A program made the translations under genes and the position numbers. A DNA stretch of 64,000 nucleotides, taken from contig NZ_MSPQ01000001.1 of the NCBI RefSeq assembly GCF_001936475.1, positions 868,001 to 932,000 of the forward strand, read 5' to 3'. This document shows, one piece after another, positions 26,801 to 35,527 of the stretch; position 1 is the first letter of the stretch, and each line of letters starts with the position of its first letter. The stretch is from Algoriphagus marinus. Its GTDB lineage: Bacteria; Bacteroidota; Bacteroidia; Cytophagales; Cyclobacteriaceae. The notes under the pieces were generated by a model. It saw only the letters and a program-made list of their open reading frames with translations. It did not search any database and was not told the DNA's origin.

Positions 26801-27118
26801 GCCTGCTTTTTGGGTTACATTTTCAAATTTGAAATCACCTTTATTGAGGTAAAGCTGATTAGGCCCAAGATTGGCTGTGAAATAAATATCGAGCAGACCA
26901 TCATTATTCACGTCACCAAGTGCTACGCCGCCACCATTATAATAATTACGATAGGTGAAAATATTGAAGGACTCATCGAAAGTCAGGTCATTCCTAAAGT
27001 CTACTCCAGACTGCTCAGCCTTGATTTGTTCAAATAGGGGTGAGGAGATAGGCTCTTTTTTTTCCTGACAAGCCAATACAAGCAGGAAAGCCGAAAAAGC
27101 TAAAATTTCTTTTTTCAT
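23819..27118 (-). CDS. FG-GAP/VCBS repeat lipoprotein with ASPIC/UnbV domain, copy 2
   Basis: The 1099-residue paralogue has a lipoprotein signal ending LVLAC-Q. The layout matches copy 3: N-terminal FG-GAP repeats (DVNNDGLLDIYFTANLG, DYDKDGDLDVYLLNNS), a central ASPIC/UnbV part with KVLWPDGKLTLLEN, and C-terminal FG-GAP repeats (DWDGDGKADLIFVGDW, DLDGDGKLDLILAGN). Each repeat has the DxDxDG calcium loop. The ATG overlaps the stop of the small 195-residue lipoprotein as ATGA, and its own stop overlaps the next start, so the proteins are probably made in a fixed order and ratio. The function is not known; binding of a glycan or protein at the surface is likely from the fold. Confidence 0.9.
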   Translation of the reverse strand: MKKEILAFSAFLLVLACQEKKEPISSPLFEQIKAEQSGVDFRNDLTFDESFNIFTYRNYYNGGGVALGDVNNDGLLDIYFTANLGPNQLYLNKGDFKFENVTQKAGVAGTRAWSTGVAMADVNGDGLLDIYVCNSGDISGDNKQNELFINQGDGTFSEQAEAYGLADQGFSTHAVFFDYDKDGDLDVYLLNNSYQAIGTFNKMQNERPKRDEVGGDKLFRNDGNRFVDVSEEAGIFGSIIGFGLGITIGDVNQDTWPDIFISNDFFEKDYLYINNQDGTFTESLESAMQSISAASMGADIADINGDGLLDIFVTDMLPDSPTRLKQVTTFENWDKFQFNKTHGYHYQFSRNMLHINNGDGTFSEMGRLANVEATDWSWGALLFDMDNDGKRDLFVANGIYQDITDLDYLNFIDDDETKVKIISESGVNYKALIDPIPINPIPNFAYRNLGELKFENMAEQWGLGEAIHSNGAAYGDLDNDGTLDLVVSNVNKPASIFKNMGRTLSPENHFIQLQLEGKGANTAGIGAQIQVIAEGELFYTEQIPNRGFQSSVDPKLTIGLGNKSQIEKIKVLWPDGKLTLLENIPADQLLTLKWSEAVDLPAGETFFARKQTPRFKKSESEELDFLHQENPMVDFDRDRLTYHMYSSEGPAFAKADVNGDGIEDLYFGGAKGFKGKLFLGNSIGSYVFSEQAVFISDASSEDTDALFFDANLDGFSDLYVCSGGNEFPLAATELSDRLYLNDGKGNFTKTFAGFEAITESSAVALPIDLNEDGATDLIVGTRLVPYVYGAPASSSIWINDGKGNFSNQTATLAPAFKELGMVTDGKVTDWDGDGKADLIFVGDWAAPIFFRNTGGKLDKIEMPELSNLKGWYRALEVADLDGNGLPDLILGNNGLNSRFKASPETPVKMYLNDFDQNGSIEHLFVREVEGKQIPYVLKHELEKQIPIIKKRYIKYETYNNQTFSEIFPPEVISRSIVSELNNLESGVLMNQGNGKFEWKPFPRMAQRSYIFAIHSEDLDGDGKLDLILAGNLTQAKPEVGKYDASYGEVLLGNGDGTFRFWPNAENGLKLFGDIRAISKIAPDKLLFVKNSGNAEIWKF

Positions 27119-27702
27119 GCAGGCTTTTTTGCTTGTTCTTTTTTGAATTTCAAATCCATAATCTCAGCTCTTACGACAGACTCATGTTTCTTGAAAACCC
27201 GGATCCGTCTATTTCCATCTATTTTCACAAATACAATTTGAGTCTTGTCTTCATTAGTCACTTCGAAAAAGCCGGGTCCAAACCATTGCTCATAAAATGC
27301 CACCACATCTTCTCGAAGTTTTTCAACAGCTAGTTCTTCGTTCCATGGAGCCCAACCTTCATAAGTAAATTCTACTGGCATCATGTAGATTTTATCATCC
27401 TCAAATTTGGGGTAAAATCTCATTTTAGCTGGGTTTCCGGAAGGGAGTTCTGCGTTGTATTCAATGGAGAGTTCGCCCGGACCATTTGATAATACACCCT
27501 GCTTGTTCAAATCCCAGCAGGTTTCGTAAAATTTCTTTTTATCCATTCCCAGTTCCAAGCCTAGAAAAATCTCATTTACAATTTTCCCGGAAGCGAGTTC
27601 TCGGCTTTCTACTTTTTCATATTCAGATTTACAAGAGCTCAGCAGGACAAGTGCCATAATGATGACAAGTTTAGCGGATCTCAAAAGCGATTGGGTTTTC
27701 AT
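27115..27702 (-). CDS. Small lipoprotein of unknown function within the VCBS operon
   Basis: I do not recognise this 195-residue protein. It has a lipoprotein signal ending LLSSC-K (about Cys24), then an alpha/beta body with no familiar motif: GLELGMDKKKFYETCWDLNKQG, an acidic middle region with many Tyr and Trp (PVEFTYEGWAPWNEELAVEKL), and a basic C-terminal tail (KFKKEQAKKPA). The ELGMDKKKFYE stretch recalls short lipoproteins of the type where a helix follows LGMSKKEFY, but no function follows from that. It overlaps VCBS copy 1 by 32 bp at its start and copy 2 by 4 bp at its end, so it is firmly part of the operon and probably works with the VCBS proteins at the envelope. Confidence 0.75.
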   Translation of the reverse strand: MKTQSLLRSAKLVIIMALVLLSSCKSEYEKVESRELASGKIVNEIFLGLELGMDKKKFYETCWDLNKQGVLSNGPGELSIEYNAELPSGNPAKMRFYPKFEDDKIYMMPVEFTYEGWAPWNEELAVEKLREDVVAFYEQWFGPGFFEVTNEDKTQIVFVKIDGNRRIRVFKKHESVVRAEIMDLKFKKEQAKKPA

Positions 27703-30700
27703 TTGTTCTAAATACTAGTAAATAGTTAAGGTTTTTGATTTTTATTTGGGCAAAATCACGGATTTCACCAGTGACGAAAAGTCCACTTTCCTCAGGAAGA
27801 AAACATTTCCAAGAGCCATCTGCCTGCAATTCGATTAGCCAACCGTAGCTTCCCATTTGAGAGCCTAGCTCAGGTTTTATCCTGCTTTGATTTCCACCGA
27901 GAGCAATTTGGGTTTTTCCGTTTTCAGAAATGATTTTTTCCAATGCATAAACGGGAGCTTGCTGAATTTCGGAGGGGATTTGACTTTCTTTAAACTTGCC
28001 GTTTCCCTCATTTAACCAAAGGGTCGTTTTTAATGTTTGTGCCCGCAAAGTTACTGATTTTGAAAGAATGGTTTCAGGGAAAAGTGACTCTAAATCCCGA
28101 TCCTTGTAGGAATCATAGGTAATTAATTGCTTCCGCAGAGACGGGATTTGCTTCAAGATTGTATTCTTCATGACCCAAGGAATTGAACTTTTCCCATCGA
28201 AGTCTACAAGAATCTGCTCTATGGCCCCGTTTTGATCAAAATCATTCACAAGCATCCGCAGTTCATGCGTTGAATTAGATTTTAATCTGGTATTCAGTCC
28301 CCTGTTTCCTGCGAAAATATCGGCTTTTCCATCACCATTTAGATCATCTACCAAGAGCGAATTCCAAAGCCCAAAAGTATTTTCAAAACCAAAATCAGTA
28401 GTTTTTTCGACAAACTTGTTTTCTGCTAAACTGAAAATTCGAATTTGCATCCATTCCCCAGTTACTATTAATTCAGGATTTTCATCTCCATCCAAGTCTT
28501 CGAATGCTCCAGCTGTCAGCATGCCCAAAGTCTTTAAATCTGGAGCGATTTCAAACGAAATATCCTTGAAGATTGCTTCCCCATTATTTTCCCAGAAGGT
28601 AATCCCAACTGGTATTCCATAGGCGAATGGAACCGTCCGCTCCCCAATAGCTAAATCCAGATCTCCATCCCGATCCCAGTCATTGGCAAGGATAAATGCT
28701 GTCGGAGTAGTTGGAAATCGGGTCTCAATTTTTGAGAAATTTCCTTTTCCATCATTCAGATAAATACGATCTGAATAACGAGAATCATTCATTGGAAATT
28801 CCAGACTTCCACTGGCCAAGAGTAAGTCTGGAAATTGGTCTCCATTTAAATCATGAAAATAGGCAGCCACATCCTCGGCTTCTTGGTCAGCTTCAATGTC
28901 TGTTTGGATAGACTTCTTGAAAGTGCCGTCTGGATTTTGAATTAAAAGTACGGAAGAGATTCCTTTCGAACCTGGGATGAAAATATCTTCCAATCCATCT
29001 CCATTGACATCTGCTTTTGCAGCTTTCGGACCTTCGTCACTGATCATCCAGAATCGAAGCCGATCTCTATCAAAATCAATAAAATCATTTTGAATTTGGC
29101 TGAAAGGCAAGTTGAGTTCTGATTGCTGAAGCAGTAACCTCTTGTTTGGTGAGACTCTTTCCTTCAAAGAATTTCCAAGTTTCTTTTCAGGTTTAAGTTC
29201 TTGATTTGTAGACACCACCTCCAATAATGTCACTTGATTGTCTGGCCAAATGATTTTTACGGAATCGAGACTATTGATATTTCCCAGTCCGAAATGGAGT
29301 TTCTGATCGACCGATGACATGTATCCTTTGACCGGTTGAAACTCTTGGTAGAAAGATTTCCCTTCTCCGTAGCAAATCACTTTGGCTCCGAAAGAATTTC
29401 CAAGATCTACTTTTAGGAAATTGCCACTTTTGTTTTCCACTGCAAGATTTTGAAAAATAAAGGCACGTTCGTTTAGGTTGTTGACGATCAATTCCAAATC
29501 CCCATCGTTATCTAAATCCCCATAAACTGCCCCTGTGCTAAAAGTGAGTTGATCCAAACCAACCGTCTGTGCAAGATTTTCAAACTCCCAATTCCCATTG
29601 TTTTTGTACCAGTAATTTTGCTGAGGTACGGAAGGGAATTCGTCAATCATCTTGGTTAACAAGACAGAATCAGCACGGAATTCATTGATATTCTCCTGAT
29701 TATTGACGTAGAAATCCACAAAGTCGAAATCAGTCAAATCTTTGACAATTCCATTGGCAACGAAAATGTCTTTGAATCCATCATTGTCCGCATCAAAGAT
29801 CAGGGCTCCCCAGCTCCAATCGGTCGCATGCACACCTGCTTGACGCGACACTTCTGTAAAGACAGGTAGATTACTTCCTGGCCGAAAGCCTAGATTTCGT
29901 TGGAGCGTATTTCGGGTAAATTGATGATGATATCCTGCCTGGAAATTTGCTTGTGATTTATCCCAATCCTCAAATGGAGTTTTGGTTTTAACTCTGGCCA
30001 TGTCCTCAGGAAGCATTTCTGTTACAAAAATATCAGGGCGGGTATCATTGTCTAGATCTCCAATATCAGCCCCCATGGATCCTAGACTGATTTCCGAAAG
30101 AACTTCTGGAAGTAATTCTTTGAAAGTTCCGTCCTGATTATTCAGGTAGAGGTAATCGCGCTCAAAAAAATCATTTGACACATATAAATCTGGCCAAGAA
30201 TCATTATTTAAATCCGCTACAGTGACTCCAAGTCCGTATCCGATAACGCTTCCGTAAATTCCAGCAGCAACACTGACATCAGTGAATTTGGAACCATCGT
30301 TTCTGTAGAGTTTATTTCCGCCCTCGGGATCTCGCTCTTCCCTTTGGCCTTTTCTGAGGTCATAGATTCCCACGGATCGTCCAGAATTAGAAAGCAGGTA
30401 CATATCCAGATCGCCGTCCTTGTCAAAATCAAAAAACACAGCATGCTGAGAAAGGCCCGAGTCAGCAATTCCGTAGGCTTCAGATTGCTCTGAAAAAGTT
30501 AAATCGCCTTGATTGATAAAAAGCTCGTTATGCCGTTTTTCTCCATCGGGAGGTCCGGATTTGCATACAAAAATATCGAGAAGTCCATCATTGTTGAGAT
30601 CCACCATACTCACGCCTGTGGACCAAATGCCATCAGATGCTAATCCTGCATCGATGGTAATATCTTTGAATTTCAGGTCTCCCTGATTGAGGTAAAGTCT

Positions 30701-30961
30701 ATTTGAGGTTTGATTTCCTGCGAAAAAAATATCAAGCAAGCCATCATTATTAATGTCTCCCAATGCAACTCCTGCTCCATTATAAAAGTTGCGGAAGGTG
30801 TAAGGATTTACCGATTCTGTATAATTCAGGTCATTTCTGAATTCGATTCCTGTTGATTCGGAAGAGAGAAGTTTGAAAAGTGTAGGGTTAGTTTGTTTTT
30901 CCTGACTGCAGGAAAAAAGAAGGATTAAAATCAGTGTAATCGGATTTTGATGCTTCTTCAT
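27671..30961 (-). CDS. FG-GAP/VCBS repeat lipoprotein with ASPIC/UnbV domain, copy 1
   Basis: From the ATG at 30961 it has 1096 residues and a lipoprotein signal ending LLFSC-S. An extra nine codons back to 30988 would start inside the upstream terminator hairpin, so 30961 is preferred. The layout is the same as in the other two copies: FG-GAP repeats (DINNDGLLDIFFAGN, DLNNDGLLDIFVC, DFDKDGDLDMYLLSNS), the ASPIC/UnbV part (KIIWPDNQVTLLE) and more FG-GAP repeats (DVNGDGLEDIFIPG, DDLNGDGKADIFAGN). It is the first gene after the SusD gene, separated from it by a strong hairpin. The copies differ at many positions, so the duplications are old. Confidence 0.9.
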   Translation of the reverse strand: MKKHQNPITLILILLFSCSQEKQTNPTLFKLLSSESTGIEFRNDLNYTESVNPYTFRNFYNGAGVALGDINNDGLLDIFFAGNQTSNRLYLNQGDLKFKDITIDAGLASDGIWSTGVSMVDLNNDGLLDIFVCKSGPPDGEKRHNELFINQGDLTFSEQSEAYGIADSGLSQHAVFFDFDKDGDLDMYLLSNSGRSVGIYDLRKGQREERDPEGGNKLYRNDGSKFTDVSVAAGIYGSVIGYGLGVTVADLNNDSWPDLYVSNDFFERDYLYLNNQDGTFKELLPEVLSEISLGSMGADIGDLDNDTRPDIFVTEMLPEDMARVKTKTPFEDWDKSQANFQAGYHHQFTRNTLQRNLGFRPGSNLPVFTEVSRQAGVHATDWSWGALIFDADNDGFKDIFVANGIVKDLTDFDFVDFYVNNQENINEFRADSVLLTKMIDEFPSVPQQNYWYKNNGNWEFENLAQTVGLDQLTFSTGAVYGDLDNDGDLELIVNNLNERAFIFQNLAVENKSGNFLKVDLGNSFGAKVICYGEGKSFYQEFQPVKGYMSSVDQKLHFGLGNINSLDSVKIIWPDNQVTLLEVVSTNQELKPEKKLGNSLKERVSPNKRLLLQQSELNLPFSQIQNDFIDFDRDRLRFWMISDEGPKAAKADVNGDGLEDIFIPGSKGISSVLLIQNPDGTFKKSIQTDIEADQEAEDVAAYFHDLNGDQFPDLLLASGSLEFPMNDSRYSDRIYLNDGKGNFSKIETRFPTTPTAFILANDWDRDGDLDLAIGERTVPFAYGIPVGITFWENNGEAIFKDISFEIAPDLKTLGMLTAGAFEDLDGDENPELIVTGEWMQIRIFSLAENKFVEKTTDFGFENTFGLWNSLLVDDLNGDGKADIFAGNRGLNTRLKSNSTHELRMLVNDFDQNGAIEQILVDFDGKSSIPWVMKNTILKQIPSLRKQLITYDSYKDRDLESLFPETILSKSVTLRAQTLKTTLWLNEGNGKFKESQIPSEIQQAPVYALEKIISENGKTQIALGGNQSRIKPELGSQMGSYGWLIELQADGSWKCFLPEESGLFVTGEIRDFAQIKIKNLNYLLVFRTNENPIAFEIR

Positions 30962-30966
30962 GAGTA

Positions 30967-31006
30967 TTTTAAAAAAAAGGAAGTGCACAAATGTACACTT
31001 CCTTTT
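30967..31006 (-). terminator. Intrinsic terminator or attenuator between susD and the VCBS genes
   Basis: On the minus strand an 11 bp stem (AAAAGGAAGTG with CACTTCCTTTT, 30996-31006 and 30975-30985) encloses a 10 nt loop that can pair further, and is followed by eight T. The ATG of the first VCBS gene is 6 bp beyond the T-run. It should cut transcription sharply after susD. Confidence 0.85.
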
Positions 31007-31026
31007 AATAGGGTGATTATATTCAA

Positions 31027-32514
31027 TTAGTAACCTGGATTTTGTACTAAGCTTGGGTTAGCATTGATCTGCTGCAATGGAATTGGGAACAAAGCTCTGA
31101 ATGGCTCTGATTGTCCTTTTTCCCACCATGGCTGATTCCACTTACCGAATCTGATCTGGTCAGTTCTTCTTGAAGCTTCAGCAAACATTTCAAAACCACG
31201 CTCATTATACAAAGCATCTAAGGTAACTGACGCCAAAGGCGCAACACCTGCTCTGGTTCTTACCTGATTAATTGCAGTAAGCGCTGCTGCAGTTTTTCCT
31301 TGACGGAAAGCTGCTTCAGCTTTAACCAAAATAATATCAGCAAGTCTGAAGAGTGGATAATCATTACTCAAACTTGATGCAGCACCGGTTGCAAACTCGA
31401 ATTTACCAACACGTACTCCAGCCTGTCTGAATGCATTAGGTGCAAGCTGATTGATCTCTGGAGTGAAAGTCAACGGCTGTCCATCAGGATCATTTGCTTC
31501 AGCAGAGATGTCATTTAATCTAGAACCATCTGCGGCAAACTGAGGACCTTCCAAGAATGAGCTTTTTCTAATATCTGAATCATCAAAAGAATTGTAAAAC
31601 TCTTCCAAAGAAGCATATCCATTCCATGGCTGCTCTTGAAGATTGTAGGTGTTTTGGCTTAGGTAGTGAAGCGTCATCTGTACCAAGTTGAATCCTCCGG
31701 CATTATCCTGATCATAAGGAAGCGTCAGAATGTTTTCAGTAGATCCACCATTTCTTGTCGAGAAGTTAGCGAAGAAGTTTGTGGTCAATGAATAAGGGCC
31801 AGCTATAACTTCGTCAGCAGCTGCCTCAGCTTCAGCCCACTTTGCTGTTCCGGTATAGATTTCAGCATTCAAATACAACTTAGCAAGAATTGCCTGAGCA
31901 CTGTAATAGTTCAGGGTTGTCTTGGTATCTGCCTTAGGAAGAAGATCAATATTCTCTTTGATTGAAGACTCAATAAAGTTGAAGACTTCCTGACGGCTAT
32001 TGTTAGTTGGATTACCACCAGAAGATGCTTCAGTAATGATAGGCACATTTCCGAAGCTATCAATCAACCAAAGGTAAACCAAAGCTCTTAGTACCTTCAA
32101 TTCAGCATTCAGTGCTACTACATCTGGGTAAGAAATGATCAAGTTGTTAATTTCACCTACAGCAGTGTAGCAATAGTTCCAAGAGTTGTTGAAAGCCTCG
32201 TCAGATGGCTGCCAAGTATGTCTATGCATTCTCAACCAAAGTCCACCATCTTCCCAGTCAGCACCTTTTTGAGGGATTGCCATCTCATTAGATGATACTT
32301 CATAAATAGACCAAATACTATTGTGACCACCCCAGCTACCAACGATTCTTGAATAAGCAGATGCTTTCAAAACGTCAATCAATTGTGGGTTAGTGCTATT
32401 AGCGATGTCTTCAGCAGTTACTCCATCGAGTACCTCCTGATCGAGCTCCCAGCATGATCCCAAGAGGAATACCGCGGGGATCACTAGACAGATTTTACTT
32501 ATATATTTTAACAT
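31027..32514 (-). CDS. SusD/RagB family outer-membrane nutrient-binding lipoprotein
   Basis: The 495-residue protein has a lipoprotein signal ending LLGSC-W and the SusD layout: TPR-like helices in the N-terminal half (ELKVLRALVYLWLIDSFGNVPII is diagnostic) and a C-terminal domain with ADIILVKAEAAFRQGKTAAALTAINQVRTRAG. SusD proteins cover the SusC barrel and capture the ligand at the cell surface. The gene starts 19 bp after the SusC stop, as is usual for the pair. The sugar or peptide bound cannot be predicted, and the neighbourhood has no glycosidase to guide the choice. Confidence 0.96.
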   Translation of the reverse strand: MLKYISKICLVIPAVFLLGSCWELDQEVLDGVTAEDIANSTNPQLIDVLKASAYSRIVGSWGGHNSIWSIYEVSSNEMAIPQKGADWEDGGLWLRMHRHTWQPSDEAFNNSWNYCYTAVGEINNLIISYPDVVALNAELKVLRALVYLWLIDSFGNVPIITEASSGGNPTNNSRQEVFNFIESSIKENIDLLPKADTKTTLNYYSAQAILAKLYLNAEIYTGTAKWAEAEAAADEVIAGPYSLTTNFFANFSTRNGGSTENILTLPYDQDNAGGFNLVQMTLHYLSQNTYNLQEQPWNGYASLEEFYNSFDDSDIRKSSFLEGPQFAADGSRLNDISAEANDPDGQPLTFTPEINQLAPNAFRQAGVRVGKFEFATGAASSLSNDYPLFRLADIILVKAEAAFRQGKTAAALTAINQVRTRAGVAPLASVTLDALYNERGFEMFAEASRRTDQIRFGKWNQPWWEKGQSEPFRALFPIPLQQINANPSLVQNPGY

Positions 32515-32533
32515 ATCTCTGTGATTTGATTGA

Positions 32534-35527
32534 TTACTTAAAGTTTACAGTTACACCCAAAGTGAATGATCTGGTTTGGAAATAAGTATTTCTTCTTTCA
32601 ATTCCCGGAGAAAGAGAAGAAGTGAAACCGTTTCCGTTTTCAAGATCAGTTACTCTGATTTCAGGATCAATACCTGTGTAACCTGTTATTGTAAATAGGT
32701 TCTGTGCAGCGAAGTACACTCTAAAGGAATTCAAGTTAGGAGAATTGGTTTTGAAGTTATATCCTAACTCCATGTTGTCCAATCTTACAAAAGATGCATC
32801 CTCAACGTATGAGCTATTGAAGGTAGGAGAAGAAGTTACCAATGGATTTGTTGGTGTTTTATCAGTTATAACAGAATTCCAAGTGTTTGAAGCAGGGTCT
32901 CCGTTTTCATAGAATCCTCTATACGAGTTATATAAATCGTGTCCCCACGCACCTCTGAAGAAGAAGCTCAAGTTCCACTGACCGTATACAAAGTTGTTAG
33001 CGAATCCAAATTCACCTTTTGGAAGACCATTGCCAAGTTTCTCAAATTCGTCAGGATCAGTTGTAGAAAGGATATACTCACCCCCGTCTGTCAATCCTAA
33101 TAATCTTGGACCATAGATGTCACCTAAGTTTTCACCTACTCTGTTGTAGATAATTGGATTGTTATTTTGGCCTGGGGAACCTGGAGGTGCGAATCTTAAT
33201 TCATCGAATCCTAGGTCTCCGGCAGATAAGCTTTCAATTACAGTTTTGTCATAAATGGTAAAGTTGATATTTGGAGTCCACTTTACTGCCCCTAAATCAA
33301 TTCCATTTACTCCCAAAGCAAATTCAAAACCAGCAGCTCTTAAGTCTGCAAGGTTCACCCAAGTAGATGATGCAGTGTTGAATCTTCCTGGATCAAACGG
33401 GTTAGGAGCACCAGTTGCTACCGGTACGTTGAAGAGTAGATCTGAAATGTTTCTAGTGTAATAATCCATGCTACCAGTCACCTTGTCATTCCATAACCCG
33501 AAATCGATACCAATGTTAAACTCTTTTTTGGTTTCCCACTTCAAATCTTGGTTAGGATTAGAGTTTTGTACGATTCCAACGAATACGTCATTTTGAGTAA
33601 GTGGATCACCATCAATATCAATTCTATTTCCATTTCCGAAAACACCCAAGGCCAAAGTTGGTGATGGAGGAAGGTTTCCTGTCACACCATAAGAAACTCT
33701 TGGCTTGAACTGGTTGAAGATACCCATGTCAAAAATTTGGGTAAAGTCAGCACCAGCACTCAAAGCAGGGAATACACCAGTTTGGTTGTTTGCTCCGAAT
33801 CCAGAATAAGTTTCAGCTCTTACTGAAGCAGAGAAGAAATACGTGTTGTTATAGTTGAAATTTGCTCTTCCAAAAAGAGAGTTCAACTGATCCTCATTTG
33901 CAAATGAAGATACATCTGTGTTGTTACCTAATCGAATGGAACCAGCTCCTAAGTTATCCCATCCTAGATCGAAAAGATATTGTCTAACTCTAGCATTGAA
34001 TCCCTGATTTTTTGTGGACTGCATTGCAACACCACCCAATAGAGTCATATTCAAACCGTCAGTAATATCCTGCTCATATCTGATCGTAGATTCGAAGATT
34101 TTTTGCTGTCTGTCAAAAGTATTTCGTTGAGCAGATCCACCAGCTCCAAATCCAACTTGAAAATCTTGTCTAGACCAGAAAGCTCCAGAAAGTGTATTTC
34201 TTCTATCTTGAGAATACTGAGCAGAAACTGTCAAGTTTGGCATGATATCATACTCAACTCTATATGAGGCAAGGGAAGTTTTAGTCTCACCTATGAATTT
34301 TTGCTGATTGGCCAAAGCTACTGGATTGTAGAAATCGAATAGGTCTCTCTGGAAATAACCTCCAAATCTATTATTCGCATCTTCAGTGTTTTCGAAGATT
34401 GGAGCAGTTGGATTATAAAGTGTCGCATATCGGAATGCAGCGTCGTTAATATCCTCTGAGTCCACATTAGAAAATGACAAGTTGATGTTGAATCTAAGTT
34501 TGTTGTCTAATGCACCTTGTGAGATGTTTAATCGAGTGTTTAAACGCTCATTTTTCACACCGTCAACAATACCTTGATTATCTCTCCAGTTTACAGAAGC
34601 CATGTAGTTGGTATTATTAAAACCACCCGATACGCTGGCATTTGTAGTATAGGAGAACGAATCAGAGATTAACTCTTCTCTCCAATCTGTATTGCTCCCG
34701 AAATCTGTACCTCCTCTTGCTACAAATTCTTCTGCCGAAAGAGTTGGAATCAAGTTAGTTGCTTGATCCATTGTACCAAAAGTGTTGATTGATACTGCTG
34801 TTCTTCCGTCTTTATTTGCTTTTTTGGTTGTTGTAATCAAAATCACACCTGACGAACCTCTTGCTCCATAGATCGCAGCAGCAGATCCATCTTTCAATAC
34901 GTCGATAGATTGGATATCATTTGGATCGACGTTTTCAAGAGATGCTCCGATGACTCCATCCAAAACAATTAATGGAGAAGAGTTAGCACCGAAAGTGGAT
35001 AGACCTCTTAGTCTAATGTTGGCTGCTCCGTTAGGGCTACCTCCTGGACGAGTAATGGACAAACCAGCTACTTTTCCTTGAAGTAATCCGGCTGGGCTGG
35101 ATACGTTTCCTCTGTTGAAGTCTTCTGGTTTTACACCGACAACCGCTGAAGTGATTTCCTTCTTATCCTGGGAACCGTAACCAATCACTACTGCTTCTTC
35201 AAGACTTTGGATATCCTCCTCCATATTGACAGTAATGTTGGTTTGATTACCAATTTCAACTTCTTGTGTATTGTAACCTACAAAAGAGATGACCAGAATC
35301 TGGTCGCCCGGCTGAATTTCGATAGAGAACTTACCATCAAGGTCTGTCGGGACTCCGCGAGTAGTTCCTTTAATTATTACGGTTGCTCCAGGAATTCCAT
35401 CTCCAAGAGTAGCATCCAGGACAGTACCAGTCACGGTCCTATTCTGGGCATTGGCTACTATGCTGACACTGAAAATCAGCGTCAAAGCAAGCAGCAATGT
35501 CTTTAGTTTTTGTAAATGATTTCTCAT
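32534..35527 (-). CDS. SusC/RagA family TonB-linked outer-membrane protein
   Basis: The 997-residue protein imports ligands captured by SusD across the outer membrane with TonB energy. A signal peptide (ending ANAQ) is followed by a carboxypeptidase-like regulatory domain (TVTGTVLDATLGDGIPGATV, about 30-115), a TonB plug with EEAVVIGYGSQDKKE (about 112-125) and SIDVLKDGSAAAIYGARGSSGVILIT (about 205-235), and a 22-strand beta-barrel to the C-terminal Phe-Lys. No extra N-terminal signalling domain is present, so it is not itself a transducer for an anti-sigma factor. It is the first gene of the minus-strand locus; the promoter should lie in 35528-35700. Confidence 0.97.
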   Translation of the reverse strand: MRNHLQKLKTLLLALTLIFSVSIVANAQNRTVTGTVLDATLGDGIPGATVIIKGTTRGVPTDLDGKFSIEIQPGDQILVISFVGYNTQEVEIGNQTNITVNMEEDIQSLEEAVVIGYGSQDKKEITSAVVGVKPEDFNRGNVSSPAGLLQGKVAGLSITRPGGSPNGAANIRLRGLSTFGANSSPLIVLDGVIGASLENVDPNDIQSIDVLKDGSAAAIYGARGSSGVILITTTKKANKDGRTAVSINTFGTMDQATNLIPTLSAEEFVARGGTDFGSNTDWREELISDSFSYTTNASVSGGFNNTNYMASVNWRDNQGIVDGVKNERLNTRLNISQGALDNKLRFNINLSFSNVDSEDINDAAFRYATLYNPTAPIFENTEDANNRFGGYFQRDLFDFYNPVALANQQKFIGETKTSLASYRVEYDIMPNLTVSAQYSQDRRNTLSGAFWSRQDFQVGFGAGGSAQRNTFDRQQKIFESTIRYEQDITDGLNMTLLGGVAMQSTKNQGFNARVRQYLFDLGWDNLGAGSIRLGNNTDVSSFANEDQLNSLFGRANFNYNNTYFFSASVRAETYSGFGANNQTGVFPALSAGADFTQIFDMGIFNQFKPRVSYGVTGNLPPSPTLALGVFGNGNRIDIDGDPLTQNDVFVGIVQNSNPNQDLKWETKKEFNIGIDFGLWNDKVTGSMDYYTRNISDLLFNVPVATGAPNPFDPGRFNTASSTWVNLADLRAAGFEFALGVNGIDLGAVKWTPNINFTIYDKTVIESLSAGDLGFDELRFAPPGSPGQNNNPIIYNRVGENLGDIYGPRLLGLTDGGEYILSTTDPDEFEKLGNGLPKGEFGFANNFVYGQWNLSFFFRGAWGHDLYNSYRGFYENGDPASNTWNSVITDKTPTNPLVTSSPTFNSSYVEDASFVRLDNMELGYNFKTNSPNLNSFRVYFAAQNLFTITGYTGIDPEIRVTDLENGNGFTSSLSPGIERRNTYFQTRSFTLGVTVNFK

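Noticed and set aside
20544-30961. Many short repeated stretches, considered as a CRISPR array or satellite DNA
   Set aside because: They encode the DxDxDG calcium loops of FG-GAP repeats at irregular spacing within open frames; there are no constant repeats with unique spacers.
32534-35527. SusC as an anti-sigma-linked transducer for the ECF sigma factor at 7255
   Set aside because: The SusC protein lacks the extra N-terminal signalling domain, no FecR-like gene is nearby, and the sigma gene is 28 kb away.
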